The notes below the pieces were generated by a model, which was given only the letters and a program-made list of their open reading frames with translations, ran no database searches and had not been told where the DNA came from. This document shows, one piece after another, positions 8,308-15,882 of a stretch of 64,000 bases of DNA (its first letter is position 1; each line of letters begins with the position of its first letter). A program made the position numbers and the translations under genes. This DNA comes from Elusimicrobiales bacterium (lineage in GTDB: Bacteria; Elusimicrobiota; Elusimicrobia; Elusimicrobiales; Elusimicrobiaceae): the NCBI GenBank assembly GCA_041651175.1, contig JBAZJT010000003.1, positions 62,001-126,000 of the forward strand, given 5' to 3'.

Positions 8308-9720
8308 CTAGACCACCAGCCGTATCTGGCCGGCTATGATGTGCGCGCCCGGCACCACCCTGGCCGGGATGTCCATGATGATGCGGCTGATGTTGTTCGG
8401 GTCGTCTGTGGCGTCGGGCTGGTTGGCGGCTACGTTCTGCACAATCTCCGCCGCCTCAAGTCGCCGCAAGACATCCAGTAACTCGGTTTTGACGGCCGTC
8501 GCCGTTTTCCCCGCCGTGCGTTTTGCGCGCGGGAATACGGAGCGTATGCGCCGCAAAACCGCTTCCGCCGTGTAGAACAGGCTGCGCGGCGTGGTTATGT
8601 CCAGCAGCGTCGCGTCGGCGTTGCCGTCGCCGTCTTTGACATAACTGGTTATCGCGCGCACAATTTGCACCGAGCCGTCGGTTGCCACTTCCCCCGGCGT
8701 AACGCCGTTGTAGAGGCAGCTTTCCTGCTCCGGGTCCGACAGCCGGTCCGCTATCGCGGGCGCGGCGACGCCGGTCATCTCCACGGTATTCAGCGGCCTC
8801 GCCGGGTCCTCCTCTGCGGCCAGCACGGCGGCGTATACCGCCGCCTGCTCAAACGGCGCGGTTTTGCTGCCGCGCAGATAAAACCCGCTCAGCAGCCAGG
8901 AGTTCAGCTCGCCGCCAAGCGTGCAGGCCGCCGCAAGCCCGCCGGATGGGTACCCGAACACGCCCATGCCCCATTTCTCCGCCGAAGCCGCCGACACCGC
9001 CTCGCAGTGCGCGGCCAGCGCGGCGAGCGAATCCTCGTCGTTTAGCGGGCTGGCGATGATGTGGTAGCGTTCGCCTGCCACAATTGCCAGCGCGTCTTCC
9101 ATGTCCGGGTCCAGCGCGCCGCCCGTCATGGCGGTTATGGTAAAGGCCGCGCCGGCGGCGTCCGTCTCCGCCGACAAGATGATGGTATTGCCCAGCGTCC
9201 CCTTGTTTTTCGCGGTCAACGTTATCGTCCCGCTGTTTACCGCCGCTGTAACCGGCAGGTCGGGCAGATTGTCCAGCGCGGCTTTGAGCGCGGTTGCGAT
9301 TTCCGCCGCAGTGTCTTCGGAGGCTACGTTGATTTTGACGGGGACCGCCCCCACGTAAAGCGTCAGCCTGCCGGGCGCTGTGGCGGGGCCGGTGATGGCG
9401 ATGGAGCCAACCGCCGCAGCCGAACTGGCCGCGTCCGCCAGCGGCAACACATAGAGCAGCAGGTACTCGTTCGCTTTTATGGCGAGCTTGCACATGATGT
9501 GCGCGATGGACCCCGCGCCGAACAGTCCGCGCGCGTGGCCTTCGGAATACACCCGCACCGGCGTGTTCGCCGCCGCCGTGCCGGAGCCGGTTTTTTGCGC
9601 GGCTATCAGCACCTTCTGCGTATTGCCCTGCAGGGAATTCGCCCCCGCCTTGAGGCTGAACTCAAGCGGCGCGCCGGGTTTGCGCCGGTTGTCGGGGATG
9701 GTTGTGAATTCTGTCGTCAT
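8308..9720 (-). CDS. Contractile tail sheath protein (Mu gp39/L-like)
   Basis: The 470-residue protein starts with FTTIPDNRRKPGAPLEFS, the N-terminal pattern of Mu-type sheaths (IPxxxRVPG...E). It contains a PLNDEDSLAAL region and a C-terminal domain ending GAHIIAGQIRLVV that would pack on the tube. The start overlaps the preceding small DUF2635-like gene as ATGA and has a strong GGAGGAG ribosome-binding site. A sheath directly upstream of the tube identifies the phage as contractile-tailed (myovirus morphology). Confidence 0.92.
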   Translation of the reverse strand: MTTEFTTIPDNRRKPGAPLEFSLKAGANSLQGNTQKVLIAAQKTGSGTAAANTPVRVYSEGHARGLFGAGSIAHIMCKLAIKANEYLLLYVLPLADAASSAAAVGSIAITGPATAPGRLTLYVGAVPVKINVASEDTAAEIATALKAALDNLPDLPVTAAVNSGTITLTAKNKGTLGNTIILSAETDAAGAAFTITAMTGGALDPDMEDALAIVAGERYHIIASPLNDEDSLAALAAHCEAVSAASAEKWGMGVFGYPSGGLAAACTLGGELNSWLLSGFYLRGSKTAPFEQAAVYAAVLAAEEDPARPLNTVEMTGVAAPAIADRLSDPEQESCLYNGVTPGEVATDGSVQIVRAITSYVKDGDGNADATLLDITTPRSLFYTAEAVLRRIRSVFPRAKRTAGKTATAVKTELLDVLRRLEAAEIVQNVAANQPDATDDPNNISRIIMDIPARVVPGAHIIAGQIRLVV

Positions 9721-9893
9721 TTCGTCTCCTCCGCCGGGACGCGCACAAGGCTTCCGTCAGCTATCAGACGGAGGTAATATGCGCTGCGCGGCGCCTCTAC
9801 CGCCGCGCTGTCGGTGATGTATTTGCGCGGCTGGTTTTCCATAGGGCATTTAAGCCCCTTCGCTGCCCTGACCTGCATCGTTTCCTTCGCCAT
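9717..9893 (-). CDS. DUF2635-like small phage protein (Mu gp38 position)
   Basis: A 58-residue protein starts at the ATG at 9893, seven bases downstream of a GGGAGG ribosome-binding site, and its stop overlaps the sheath start as ATGA. It reads MAKETMQVRAAKGLKCPME, then RKYITDSAAVEAPRS and YYLRLIADGSLVRV. The pattern of a conserved basic start, a P/E turn and a YYxRRxxDGxLV motif fits the DUF2635 family located before the sheath in Mu-like phages. Its role is unknown. Confidence 0.8.
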   Translation of the reverse strand: MAKETMQVRAAKGLKCPMENQPRKYITDSAAVEAPRSAYYLRLIADGSLVRVPAEETK

Positions 9894-9902
9894 GTTTCCT
9901 CC

Positions 9903-10403
9903 CTACGGTTGAATGTCGCCCGTTATGACGGTCTTGCCGCCGTACAACACGTTCAGCCCCGCCACAAGCAATTGCTCCGACTCCGCATCGCCGGTTTTCC
10001 TGACGGTGTACGATGTGGAAAAATCCAGCCTGAAAACGCCGACGCAACCCTGCAACTCCTCCGGCGCGCTGTCGTCCGTGAACCCGCCGTAGGCGATAGC
10101 CGTTATATCCAGCCCCAGTTTTTCAAGGAACAGGCATTGCGCCAGCGCCTCTATAACCGGATACGCGCCCTTGCGCCGCGCGGCGTCGTTTTGCAAATTG
10201 CTCACCCGCACCCACAGCGCAATATCCACATGCTGCTTGCAGGCGTTCATCGCCGGCGCGGTCGCGGCCCCTTTCATTATCGCCAGCATATAGCTGGGGC
10301 CGGCGATGCTATTCACCCCGGCGCGCGGTATGTCCGCGCGCTTGATTAGCGGGGCGAACAGCCCCAGCCGGGCGATTATCGCCTCTTCAATTTGCGCCAG
10401 CAT
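9903..10403 (-). CDS. DUF1834-family tail protein (Mu gp37-like)
   Basis: The 166-residue protein begins MLAQIEEAIIARLG and contains YPVIEALAQCLFLEKLGLDI and an FRLDFSTSYTVRK segment, matching the DUF1834/gp37 family in length and layout. In Mu-like phages this protein lies just before the sheath and probably acts at the head-tail joint or tail terminus. The start overlaps the end of the upstream membrane-protein gene by 17 bases and has a GGAGGG ribosome-binding site. Confidence 0.8.
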   Translation of the reverse strand: MLAQIEEAIIARLGLFAPLIKRADIPRAGVNSIAGPSYMLAIMKGAATAPAMNACKQHVDIALWVRVSNLQNDAARRKGAYPVIEALAQCLFLEKLGLDITAIAYGGFTDDSAPEELQGCVGVFRLDFSTSYTVRKTGDAESEQLLVAGLNVLYGGKTVITGDIQP

Positions 10404-10866
10404 CGCCGCCCTCCGGCTTCGCCGCCGCTCGCGGCGTATCTACGGGGGGATAGGTATGCAGCGCGAGTTGAGCCTCCTCGTTCATTACCACGACCGCGGC
10501 GTCAATCAACGTAGCCGCCATATCTCCGAGGCTGTCGGGGATGCCGAGCTGCCTCAGCTTTGCCAGCACGCGCGCTTTCTTTTCCGCGCCGAGGCCCGCA
10601 TCCGGCAGCAGAATCTCCTCTATGCGGACGAGGTAATAAACGATATGCTTCACCGCGTCCAGCAAAAGCGCCTGCTGCGCCGGCGGCAGCGATTTGTAAT
10701 CCAGCCGGGCCAGCAGCAGCGCCGGCATCCGCAGAAACAGCCAGCCGTAGAAGTTGCGCGCCGCCGCGCTAATCCGCTCTGTAAGCCATTTGCGCAGCGC
10801 GGGCGAGAATGCCGCCACCCCCGCCGTCAATGCCGCGCCCAGCAGCCACATTTTGATGTTTGCCAT
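10387..10866 (-). CDS. Membrane-anchored phage protein of unknown function (lysis region)
   Basis: I do not recognise this 159-residue protein. The ATG at 10866 was chosen because GGAGG lies seven bases upstream. The N-terminus is a single hydrophobic segment (about residues 6-22, WLLGAALTAGVAAF), followed by a basic amphipathic helix and helical sequence. A second hydrophobic stretch near residues 38-50 (GWLFLRMPALLLAR) is less clear. It follows an endolysin and an exported protein, so a holin or accessory lysis role is possible, but nothing in the sequence proves it. Confidence 0.6.
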   Translation of the reverse strand: MANIKMWLLGAALTAGVAAFSPALRKWLTERISAAARNFYGWLFLRMPALLLARLDYKSLPPAQQALLLDAVKHIVYYLVRIEEILLPDAGLGAEKKARVLAKLRQLGIPDSLGDMAATLIDAAVVVMNEEAQLALHTYPPVDTPRAAAKPEGGDAGAN

Positions 10867-10867
10867 G

Positions 10868-11344
10868 TCAGCCTCCGAATTTCCAGAACATGCCGATATA
10901 CGCGCCGTAATCAAAAGCGGGCGCGGTGAAGTCGCGGCTGCACCAGCCGCCGACGGTTACTTTTTTCAGCACGGTCTGCGCGGGCAGGACCGAGAGCAAC
11001 CGCTTTACAGGGTCCAACGTGGCCAGATATTCCCCGGCGTGGGCATTGACGCCCACAATCACCGAGGCATTGCCGCTTATGCCCGTCGGCGTTACGACTC
11101 CGGTATCCAGCGAGATGTATTGCGCTGGCCGGTAGATTTCCAGCGTCCCTCCGCCCAGCCAGCCGCCGTTTTTAACGCTGTAGAACATGCCCAGCGTCAG
11201 ACTGTCCAGATTCACGCTTGCTGGGGCGGAACTGCTTATAATATCCCCAGCGGTTTCGGCGGCTTTTACAGCCGGTCCGCCGAGGAACAGCAGCGCGGTC
11301 AGCGGTATCGCCAGCCTCAGGGGGATTTTGAAATGTCTTATCAC
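10868..11344 (-). CDS. Exported protein of unknown function next to the endolysin
   Basis: I chose the GTG at 11344 because a GGAG motif lies nine bases upstream and the residues after it form a clean signal peptide: basic VIRHFKIPLR, hydrophobic LAIPLTALLFLGG, cleavage near VKA-AET. The mature part of about 130 residues is Gly/Val-rich and beta-like, ending in GMFWKFGG. The gene lies between an M15 endolysin and a membrane protein in the structural operon. It has no lipobox and is larger than usual outer spanins, so I do not call it a spanin. Periplasmic or outer-membrane location is inferred. Confidence 0.6.
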   Translation of the reverse strand: MIRHFKIPLRLAIPLTALLFLGGPAVKAAETAGDIISSSAPASVNLDSLTLGMFYSVKNGGWLGGGTLEIYRPAQYISLDTGVVTPTGISGNASVIVGVNAHAGEYLATLDPVKRLLSVLPAQTVLKKVTVGGWCSRDFTAPAFDYGAYIGMFWKFGG

Positions 11345-11357
11345 GGTTTTATCTCCT

Positions 11358-11831
11358 TCAGACCGCAGGTCTGTAGATTTTGCCGTCAAACACAAGCGCC
11401 TGGCGGCATTTGACCGCATCGCGCCACGGCTCGCCGAGGCTGATATGTATCCAGCCCGGCTCCCGTATCGCCTGCCCGTAGCGCAAGCCGGGTCCCGGCG
11501 CGCGCAGCGAGGCGGCGTTAAGCTGTATCCAGCCGAACACCGTATCCAGCGAAACGCCCGGCACGTAGAAATCCGCCGCTTCGCCGAACTGATGCTGCGA
11601 CGCATGCGCCCCGCCGATGGCGGCATTTAGCGCCTCGCAGCGGAATCCGCTGAGGACAACCACCGGCCCGAACTGCTCCCGCACCGGCTCCAGCAATTGC
11701 TTGCACAACGCCTGAAGGCTGGTTATGAATACCCCCGCCTCCAGCCGGTTTTTGTCGGCCAGTTCCGGATGTGTGCAACAGACCGTCAGCTCGTCAAACC
11801 CGAAATGCGGCGACAACATTGCGCGAGTCAT
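11358..11831 (-). CDS. Peptidase M15-type endolysin
   Basis: The 157-residue protein has the M15 (VanY/peptidase_M15_3) zinc site: SQHQFGEAAD near residues 74-83 supplies the first His and Asp, and WIHIS near residue 126 supplies the second His. An SGFRCEALNAAIGG segment precedes them, as in phage D-Ala-D-Ala-type peptidases. It would cleave cell-wall cross-links for lysis. It lacks a signal peptide, so release would need a holin. The start has GAGGAG nine bases upstream. The gene is embedded in the head-tail operon rather than at its front as in Mu. Confidence 0.88.
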   Translation of the reverse strand: MTRAMLSPHFGFDELTVCCTHPELADKNRLEAGVFITSLQALCKQLLEPVREQFGPVVVLSGFRCEALNAAIGGAHASQHQFGEAADFYVPGVSLDTVFGWIQLNAASLRAPGPGLRYGQAIREPGWIHISLGEPWRDAVKCRQALVFDGKIYRPAV

Positions 11832-11832
11832 G

Positions 11833-12264
11833 TTAAAACTCCTCCAGCCGCTGCTTGCCGAACATCCGGTCGCGGCGGGTTTTATTGACCTTGTAGCTGC
11901 CGGGTCCGCGCGCCGCGTCGGCGTCGTTTATCGTGATTTTGCCGGACTGTATCTTCTCCAGCGTCCTTATCGCTCCGTCGTAGTCGTTTTTCATCTGTTC
12001 CGGCGCCGGCATGACATTCAGTCGCCGCTGGAACAGGCTGTAAGCGGCCAACGTTACCGCGATGTTTTTGATGAGGCCCGGCACGGGGTTGAGGGGCAGG
12101 GTCATCCTGCCCCTCAGATACCCGTCTATAAGCTCCTGCGCGTCGGCTATTGCCGCAGCCGCCCTGTCCTGATTGGCCGAACCGGTATTCCCGTCGTCCG
12201 TAAGCTGTATGAGCTTTTCATCTGACAACCGGCCCGACAAATCGCCGACGGAGCAGTAAGCCAT
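11833..12264 (-). CDS. DUF1320-family protein (Mu gp36-like)
   Basis: The 143-residue protein begins MAYCSVGDLSGRLSDEKLIQLTDD and continues with an IADAQELIDGYLRGR segment and YSLFQRRLNVMP. This is the DUF1320/gp36 pattern. In Mu-like phages this small helical protein follows the major head gene and probably functions at the head-tail connector. It lies 10 bases after gpT. Confidence 0.87.
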   Translation of the reverse strand: MAYCSVGDLSGRLSDEKLIQLTDDGNTGSANQDRAAAAIADAQELIDGYLRGRMTLPLNPVPGLIKNIAVTLAAYSLFQRRLNVMPAPEQMKNDYDGAIRTLEKIQSGKITINDADAARGPGSYKVNKTRRDRMFGKQRLEEF

Positions 12265-12274
12265 ATATCAGTCC

Positions 12275-13171
12275 TCAGTCAAGGTACGGCACGCACATCA
12301 CTTCCACCGTGCCTTTCCACGGGTTGCTTTCCATTCCCGTCTCGGTTGCGGAGTTTTCTCCGTAGGCGATTTTGCGCGCCGCGCCCTCGTTGGAGCCGCC
12401 GACCACCAGCAGGTTCGGCTTCACCTGCATTTTCCTGCCGGCCACATCCGCGAAGGCCATCATGGCCGCGCGCGCTTTGGCATAGTTCGCCGGCGTAAGC
12501 GGCTGCTTGCTGCCGAAGGCGAACTGCCACAGCCCGTACCCCGCGTTATCGCGCGCGTTCACGCCGTAGAGGAATGTGTTCTGCTTGAACACATGCTCGC
12601 TGGAGGGCTGCGTCATGGCGGTAAACTCCGGCGCCTCGCGGTTCTGGAACACCAGCGGCTTTATAGCGCGCGTGGTGTCCAGCAGAAACCACGGGTTGCC
12701 GGGGTTGCTTTGCGGCACGTCCATGTTGGAGACGTCGGCCTTGTTGACCTTGTGCGTCGCCGAGAAAAACGGCTTCCCGTCGTAGCACAGCTCGTCAAAC
12801 CCGGCGGCCAGCAGCGCGAAAACCAGTTCGTCCGGGTGCGAGGCCGCCGCGCGGCCCATCTCGGACACAACCGGCGAGAACAGGCCGATTCTGTCGTCCG
12901 CGATGTCGTTGCGCTTCAGCTCCACAGTAGACTCAAAGTCCTCGTTGAGTACCGCGTATTTGCAGGCCAGCAGGTTCTTATACTGCCGGTCGCCCAGCCA
13001 TTTCCTCATTCTGGGAACCGCGCCGAGGAATGAGTAGTTCTCCTCGCGGGCGGTGGAAGGCACTTCCGTGGCGATGGAGCGGAACAGCGGCTTGTACTCC
13101 TGAAAGGCCTTCTGGTACAGCGTGTTGAAGGTTTTGAATATCGCCTCAACCGATTGTGCGTTTATCAGCAT
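12275..13171 (-). CDS. Major head protein (Mu gpT-like)
   Basis: The 298-residue protein matches Mu gpT in length and in the N-terminal pattern (IFKTFNTLYQKAFQ, then TEVPSTAREENYSFLG and MRKWLGDRQ). It contains LTPANYAKARAAMMAFAD and a C-terminal NPWKGTVEVMCVPYLD segment. It is the capsid shell subunit with an HK97-type fold. It has a strong GAGGAGG ribosome-binding site and follows the protease/scaffold and decoration-like genes. Confidence 0.92.
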   Translation of the reverse strand: MLINAQSVEAIFKTFNTLYQKAFQEYKPLFRSIATEVPSTAREENYSFLGAVPRMRKWLGDRQYKNLLACKYAVLNEDFESTVELKRNDIADDRIGLFSPVVSEMGRAAASHPDELVFALLAAGFDELCYDGKPFFSATHKVNKADVSNMDVPQSNPGNPWFLLDTTRAIKPLVFQNREAPEFTAMTQPSSEHVFKQNTFLYGVNARDNAGYGLWQFAFGSKQPLTPANYAKARAAMMAFADVAGRKMQVKPNLLVVGGSNEGAARKIAYGENSATETGMESNPWKGTVEVMCVPYLD

Positions 13172-13186
13172 TTACTTTGTCCCTCC

Positions 13187-13771
13187 TCAGGACCACATAA
13201 GCCCTGCGGCTTTAAGCGCGGCTATCACGGCATTAAGCTGCGCCTTGAGTTCGTTTGCCAGTGTGGCTATCGCCTGCACGTCGGCTTGGGCATACGTCTC
13301 GCCCTGCGTGGGCGCGTTGGCCGATGCCGCCGCAGCGACCGCCGCCGCGATGTTCCCGAACAAGTGGAAATCGGGCGACACCTGGATGAACACCTCATCC
13401 GCCGCCACGACTTCCTTGATGACGCCCGCGAACACCTTGTGAGTGCCGCCGGTTTTGTTGACCGTCTGGTCGTCGGCGACAAATACGGCCTTGCCCGCGT
13501 CGGCGGCGGTGAAGCCGCTGCCGCCGTAGCAGAAGCAGCCTTCTTTCACTTCCACTGCGGCGTCGCCGTTCTGGCCGAGCGCGTTGTCCACCGTCGCTTC
13601 AGCGCGGCCATAAACCACCAGCCCCGCCGCGTCGCTCGCCGGCACTGCATAGCCGGAGCCGTTCAGCGCCGTCAGTCCGCCGGCGTATATTTTCGCGCCC
13701 GCCGCCACAGGCAGCGCATGGCGCTTGCCGTCGCGGAAGGCGGTGTCTCTTTCTGTGTCCAGGGCCGCCAT
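13187..13771 (-). CDS. Probable capsid decoration/head fibre-like protein
   Basis: The 194-residue protein lies between protease and major head protein. The first 125 residues form a Gly/Val-rich beta domain (RDGKRHALPVAAGAKIYAGG, then VYGRAEATVDN and VFVADDQTVNKTGG) resembling the small DUF2190-type capsid proteins. The last 60 residues are an Ala-rich helix (ANELKAQLNAVIAALKAAG), which could trimerise. Its position suggests a head decoration protein, as in other Mu-like phages. The family call is from pattern only. Confidence 0.6.
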   Translation of the reverse strand: MAALDTERDTAFRDGKRHALPVAAGAKIYAGGLTALNGSGYAVPASDAAGLVVYGRAEATVDNALGQNGDAAVEVKEGCFCYGGSGFTAADAGKAVFVADDQTVNKTGGTHKVFAGVIKEVVAADEVFIQVSPDFHLFGNIAAAVAAAASANAPTQGETYAQADVQAIATLANELKAQLNAVIAALKAAGLMWS

Positions 13772-14797
13772 CTAGTTGCCCTCCTTGTTGGTTTTGAGGA
13801 AATCCTCTTTGGAAACGCCGGCCAGCTTGCACACGTGCATTTCCGTTTCGCTCAGTTCCGTCTGTCCGCCTTTGGCGGGCGCGGAAGGTTTGGCCTCGCC
13901 GGGCGGCACCACTACGGGCGCTTTGGCCGCGAATACCTTGAAGCCTTCGGGGTCCGTTTTGGCGCAGTTAAGCGCCCAGTCCCGCATCGCGGGCGATACT
14001 TTGCCTTCTTTCATCGCCATCGCCACAAGGTCGGCGGCGTCGCGCTCGGAGTTTCTGGCTTTCAGTTCCGCCACCGTCTGCGCCAGTTTCGCCGTCTCGG
14101 CGGAGCCGGACTTCATGACCATTATTGCGCCGGTCACGTCGCTTTCCTTGGCCGTCTCCGGCAGGCCCAGCGCGGTCAGCGCGCTTTTGCAGGCCGCCAG
14201 ACGGGGCGCTTTCAGCGTCTCTATCGCGGCCAGCGCAGCGTCGGGCGCGGCATCGGGGGCCAGTCCCAGCGCTTGCATTATTTTGTCCATGTTGCTTTTA
14301 TCCTCCTTCGTTTTTGCGGCGGTCCCGCCGCCTTGCGATTTGTTCACCACCGGCGTCATCCCGTCTATGGCGGGGGCGTTGGTCAGCGCGGCGTTCAGGA
14401 AACGCGCCACGCGCCCGGCCTTGTCCGCCAGAAACACCGGCGACAGATAGCGGTACTCCCGTTTTTTCAGATATTCCTGCGCGCGGGCCGTCCACTCCAC
14501 CTCGCCCCAGATTCCCTGCTCGCCCTTGTTGACGAGCCGCCGTATCCAGCCCGCAGCCGGGGCCTCCACGTCCTTGAGCGTCTGATGCTCGTAGTCAATG
14601 ACGAAGTCGTTTTTGTGGGCGGAGGCCGCCTCCAGCACCGCTTTGGCGGCGGTCGCGTCCAGCAGGAACGACCCCTTATCCGTGTTATGCGCGCCGGCGG
14701 GGATAAGCTGCACCTCGGACGGCAGAGCCGAAACGTCGGCTCCGGTCATTACGAACAGCTTCCCGTCGGCGCTTGTGCTGTCTGTCAGTGGCTTCAT
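13772..14797 (-). CDS. Head maturation protease/scaffold (Mu gpI-like)
   Basis: The 341-residue protein has the Mu gpI layout. An N-terminal protease domain carries VQLIPAGAH, then FVIDYEHQTL (the YEHQ motif with the presumed catalytic His), AAGWIRRL and REYRYLSPVF. The C-terminal scaffold half is helical and acidic. In Mu the same reading frame yields the protease (I) and, from an internal start, the scaffold (Z). Here several in-frame ATGs near the middle could serve, but none is proven. It heads the minus-strand late operon, and no clear ribosome-binding site is seen at 14797. Confidence 0.88.
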   Translation of the reverse strand: MKPLTDSTSADGKLFVMTGADVSALPSEVQLIPAGAHNTDKGSFLLDATAAKAVLEAASAHKNDFVIDYEHQTLKDVEAPAAGWIRRLVNKGEQGIWGEVEWTARAQEYLKKREYRYLSPVFLADKAGRVARFLNAALTNAPAIDGMTPVVNKSQGGGTAAKTKEDKSNMDKIMQALGLAPDAAPDAALAAIETLKAPRLAACKSALTALGLPETAKESDVTGAIMVMKSGSAETAKLAQTVAELKARNSERDAADLVAMAMKEGKVSPAMRDWALNCAKTDPEGFKVFAAKAPVVVPPGEAKPSAPAKGGQTELSETEMHVCKLAGVSKEDFLKTNKEGN

Positions 14798-14830
14798 GCG
14801 GATATTCTGGCAGGTTGGCTGGCTGACGCT

Positions 14831-14849
14831 CTTGTAAACCGTTTACAAG
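14831..14849. promoter_or_regulatory. Perfect 19-bp palindrome between the divergent late operons
   Basis: CTTGTAAACCGTTTACAAG has 9-bp perfect arms around one central C. It lies in the 149-bp space between the head-protease gene (leftward) and the packaging operon (rightward), where a regulator of both late promoters would bind. The Mor-type activator encoded at 31,292 is the natural candidate. I see no T-run, so it is unlikely to be a terminator. Confidence 0.65.
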
Positions 14850-14902
14850 ATTGTGGCGGCCTTCGTCCGCTAACATATCAACAGAAAAAGGCGGATTTGA
14901 AC

Positions 14903-14925
14903 CGTCGCCGCCGTAGGCGGCGACG
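14903..14925 (+). other. GC-rich perfect hairpin in the late operon leader
   Basis: CGTCGCCGCC and GGCGGCGACG pair perfectly (10 bp) around a three-base GTA loop, ending nine bases before the GGAGG of the first packaging-operon gene. There is no following T-run, so termination is unlikely. It may stabilise the leader or limit translation of the first gene. Confidence 0.5.
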
Positions 14926-14946
14926 CGTAAACCGGAGGACTGGCGC

Positions 14947-15219
14947 ATGACAATGTGGAGTTTCTTCACCGACGCGGTGGCTAAATGGGGACTGGCGGCA
15001 ATGGTGCTTGTGTTCTGGTATCTGGACTCCAAGGAGCAGAAAAAACTTTTCCGAACCATGCTGGCGCAACAGCAGCAGCAGGCCGACCAGCATTTCGCTC
15101 AGACCGAGCGCATGCTTGAGCAGTTGCAGTACCTTTCCGGCCAGATGTCGCGGGTGGAAAACAAGGCGGACACCAACCAGTTCTGCCCGATTACAAGAGG
15201 AGGGAGCAAACCACAATGA
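14947..15219 (+). CDS. Small membrane protein with coiled coil (first gene of packaging operon)
   Basis: The 90-residue protein has one transmembrane segment (about residues 11-24, WGLAAMVLVFWYL). A Gln-rich, heptad-like cytoplasmic helix follows (residues 33-75, AQQQQQADQHFAQTERMLEQL). A GGAGG ribosome-binding site lies upstream. Small anchored coiled-coil proteins occur just before the terminase genes in Mu-like phages (for example DUF2730 types). A role in lysis or packaging is possible but not shown. The stop overlaps the next start as ATGA. Confidence 0.7.
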   Translation: MTMWSFFTDAVAKWGLAAMVLVFWYLDSKEQKKLFRTMLAQQQQQADQHFAQTERMLEQLQYLSGQMSRVENKADTNQFCPITRGGSKPQ

Positions 15220-15482
15220 ACAACGAGCGCATGATGATGGAAGGAAAACTCTCCGTCCTGCGGCACGATTTGCGCGAAGCCGGGTTGTCGGCGGCTGCCT
15301 CGCGCGATTTGACGCGCGAAAAGCTCAATCCCTATGAGCCGGACATCGTGGATGGCTGCGATACGGCCATCGCGCTGCTGGAGCTTAAACGGCTGCACGA
15401 GCTGCGCGAAAAAATAATCTCCCTGCGTGCGCAAATCGCAAAACTTGAGGAGGCGCTCGGCCATGAAAAAACCGGCGCTTGA
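15216..15482 (+). CDS. Small helical phage protein of unknown function
   Basis: I do not recognise this 88-residue protein. It is charged and almost entirely helical, with a Leu-zipper-like C-terminal half (LLELKRLHELREKIISLRAQ). It overlaps the previous gene by 4 bases and the small terminase gene by 20, which argues that it is a real coupled gene. It may be a packaging accessory. Confidence 0.65.
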   Translation: MNNERMMMEGKLSVLRHDLREAGLSAAASRDLTREKLNPYEPDIVDGCDTAIALLELKRLHELREKIISLRAQIAKLEEALGHEKTGA

Positions 15483-15882
15483 ACCGGAGGCCCGGCGGCT
15501 GTTCGTGCAGGAAGGCATGACCTTCGCCGGTATAGCCGGCACGCTGGGCGTCTCCGAAAAAACTGTGCGTCTGTGGAAGGACGCCGGCGGCTGGGAGGAG
15601 AAGCGTAGCAATTTCCTGAAAGGCAAAGAGCAGTTCCATCAGGAGCTTTTTGACCTCGCCCGCAAACTGATGGTCGCCATCTCTGAAGATATGGACGCCA
15701 AGCGTCCGGTGGACGGCGGCAGGGCGCGGCTGTTCATCAACATCCTCAGCAAACTAAATATCGTCAAAGGCTACGAGGATATGCTGGCCAAGCTCAACGC
15801 CAACCCCGACCTGCTTAAGGCCGGCGGCGACCTGGCGAAACTGGTCCGCGACGAAATGTTCAAGGGCGAGGACGCCGGCTGA
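15463..15882 (+). CDS. Probable small terminase subunit (DUF1804-like, HTH)
   Basis: The ATG at 15463 was chosen because GAGGAGG lies ten bases upstream and the homologous sequence begins there. The 139-residue protein has an N-terminal helix-turn-helix (residues 8-35: FVQEGMTFAGIAGTLGVSEK, then TVRLWKDAGGW), a basic linker and a helical C-terminus. This matches the DUF1804-type proteins that precede the Mu-like large terminase. The role is recognition of the phage DNA end for packaging. Its stop overlaps the terminase start as TGATG. Confidence 0.78.
   Translation: MKKPALEPEARRLFVQEGMTFAGIAGTLGVSEKTVRLWKDAGGWEEKRSNFLKGKEQFHQELFDLARKLMVAISEDMDAKRPVDGGRARLFINILSKLNIVKGYEDMLAKLNANPDLLKAGGDLAKLVRDEMFKGEDAG

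Noticed and set aside
14903..14925. Intrinsic terminator before the packaging operon
   Set aside because: The stem is strong but is followed by a ribosome-binding site, not a T-run.
13154..14950. Plus-strand frame of 598 residues
   Set aside because: Antisense to the head protease and decoration genes. It is Arg/Gly/His-rich with no family motif, typical of GC-rich shadows.
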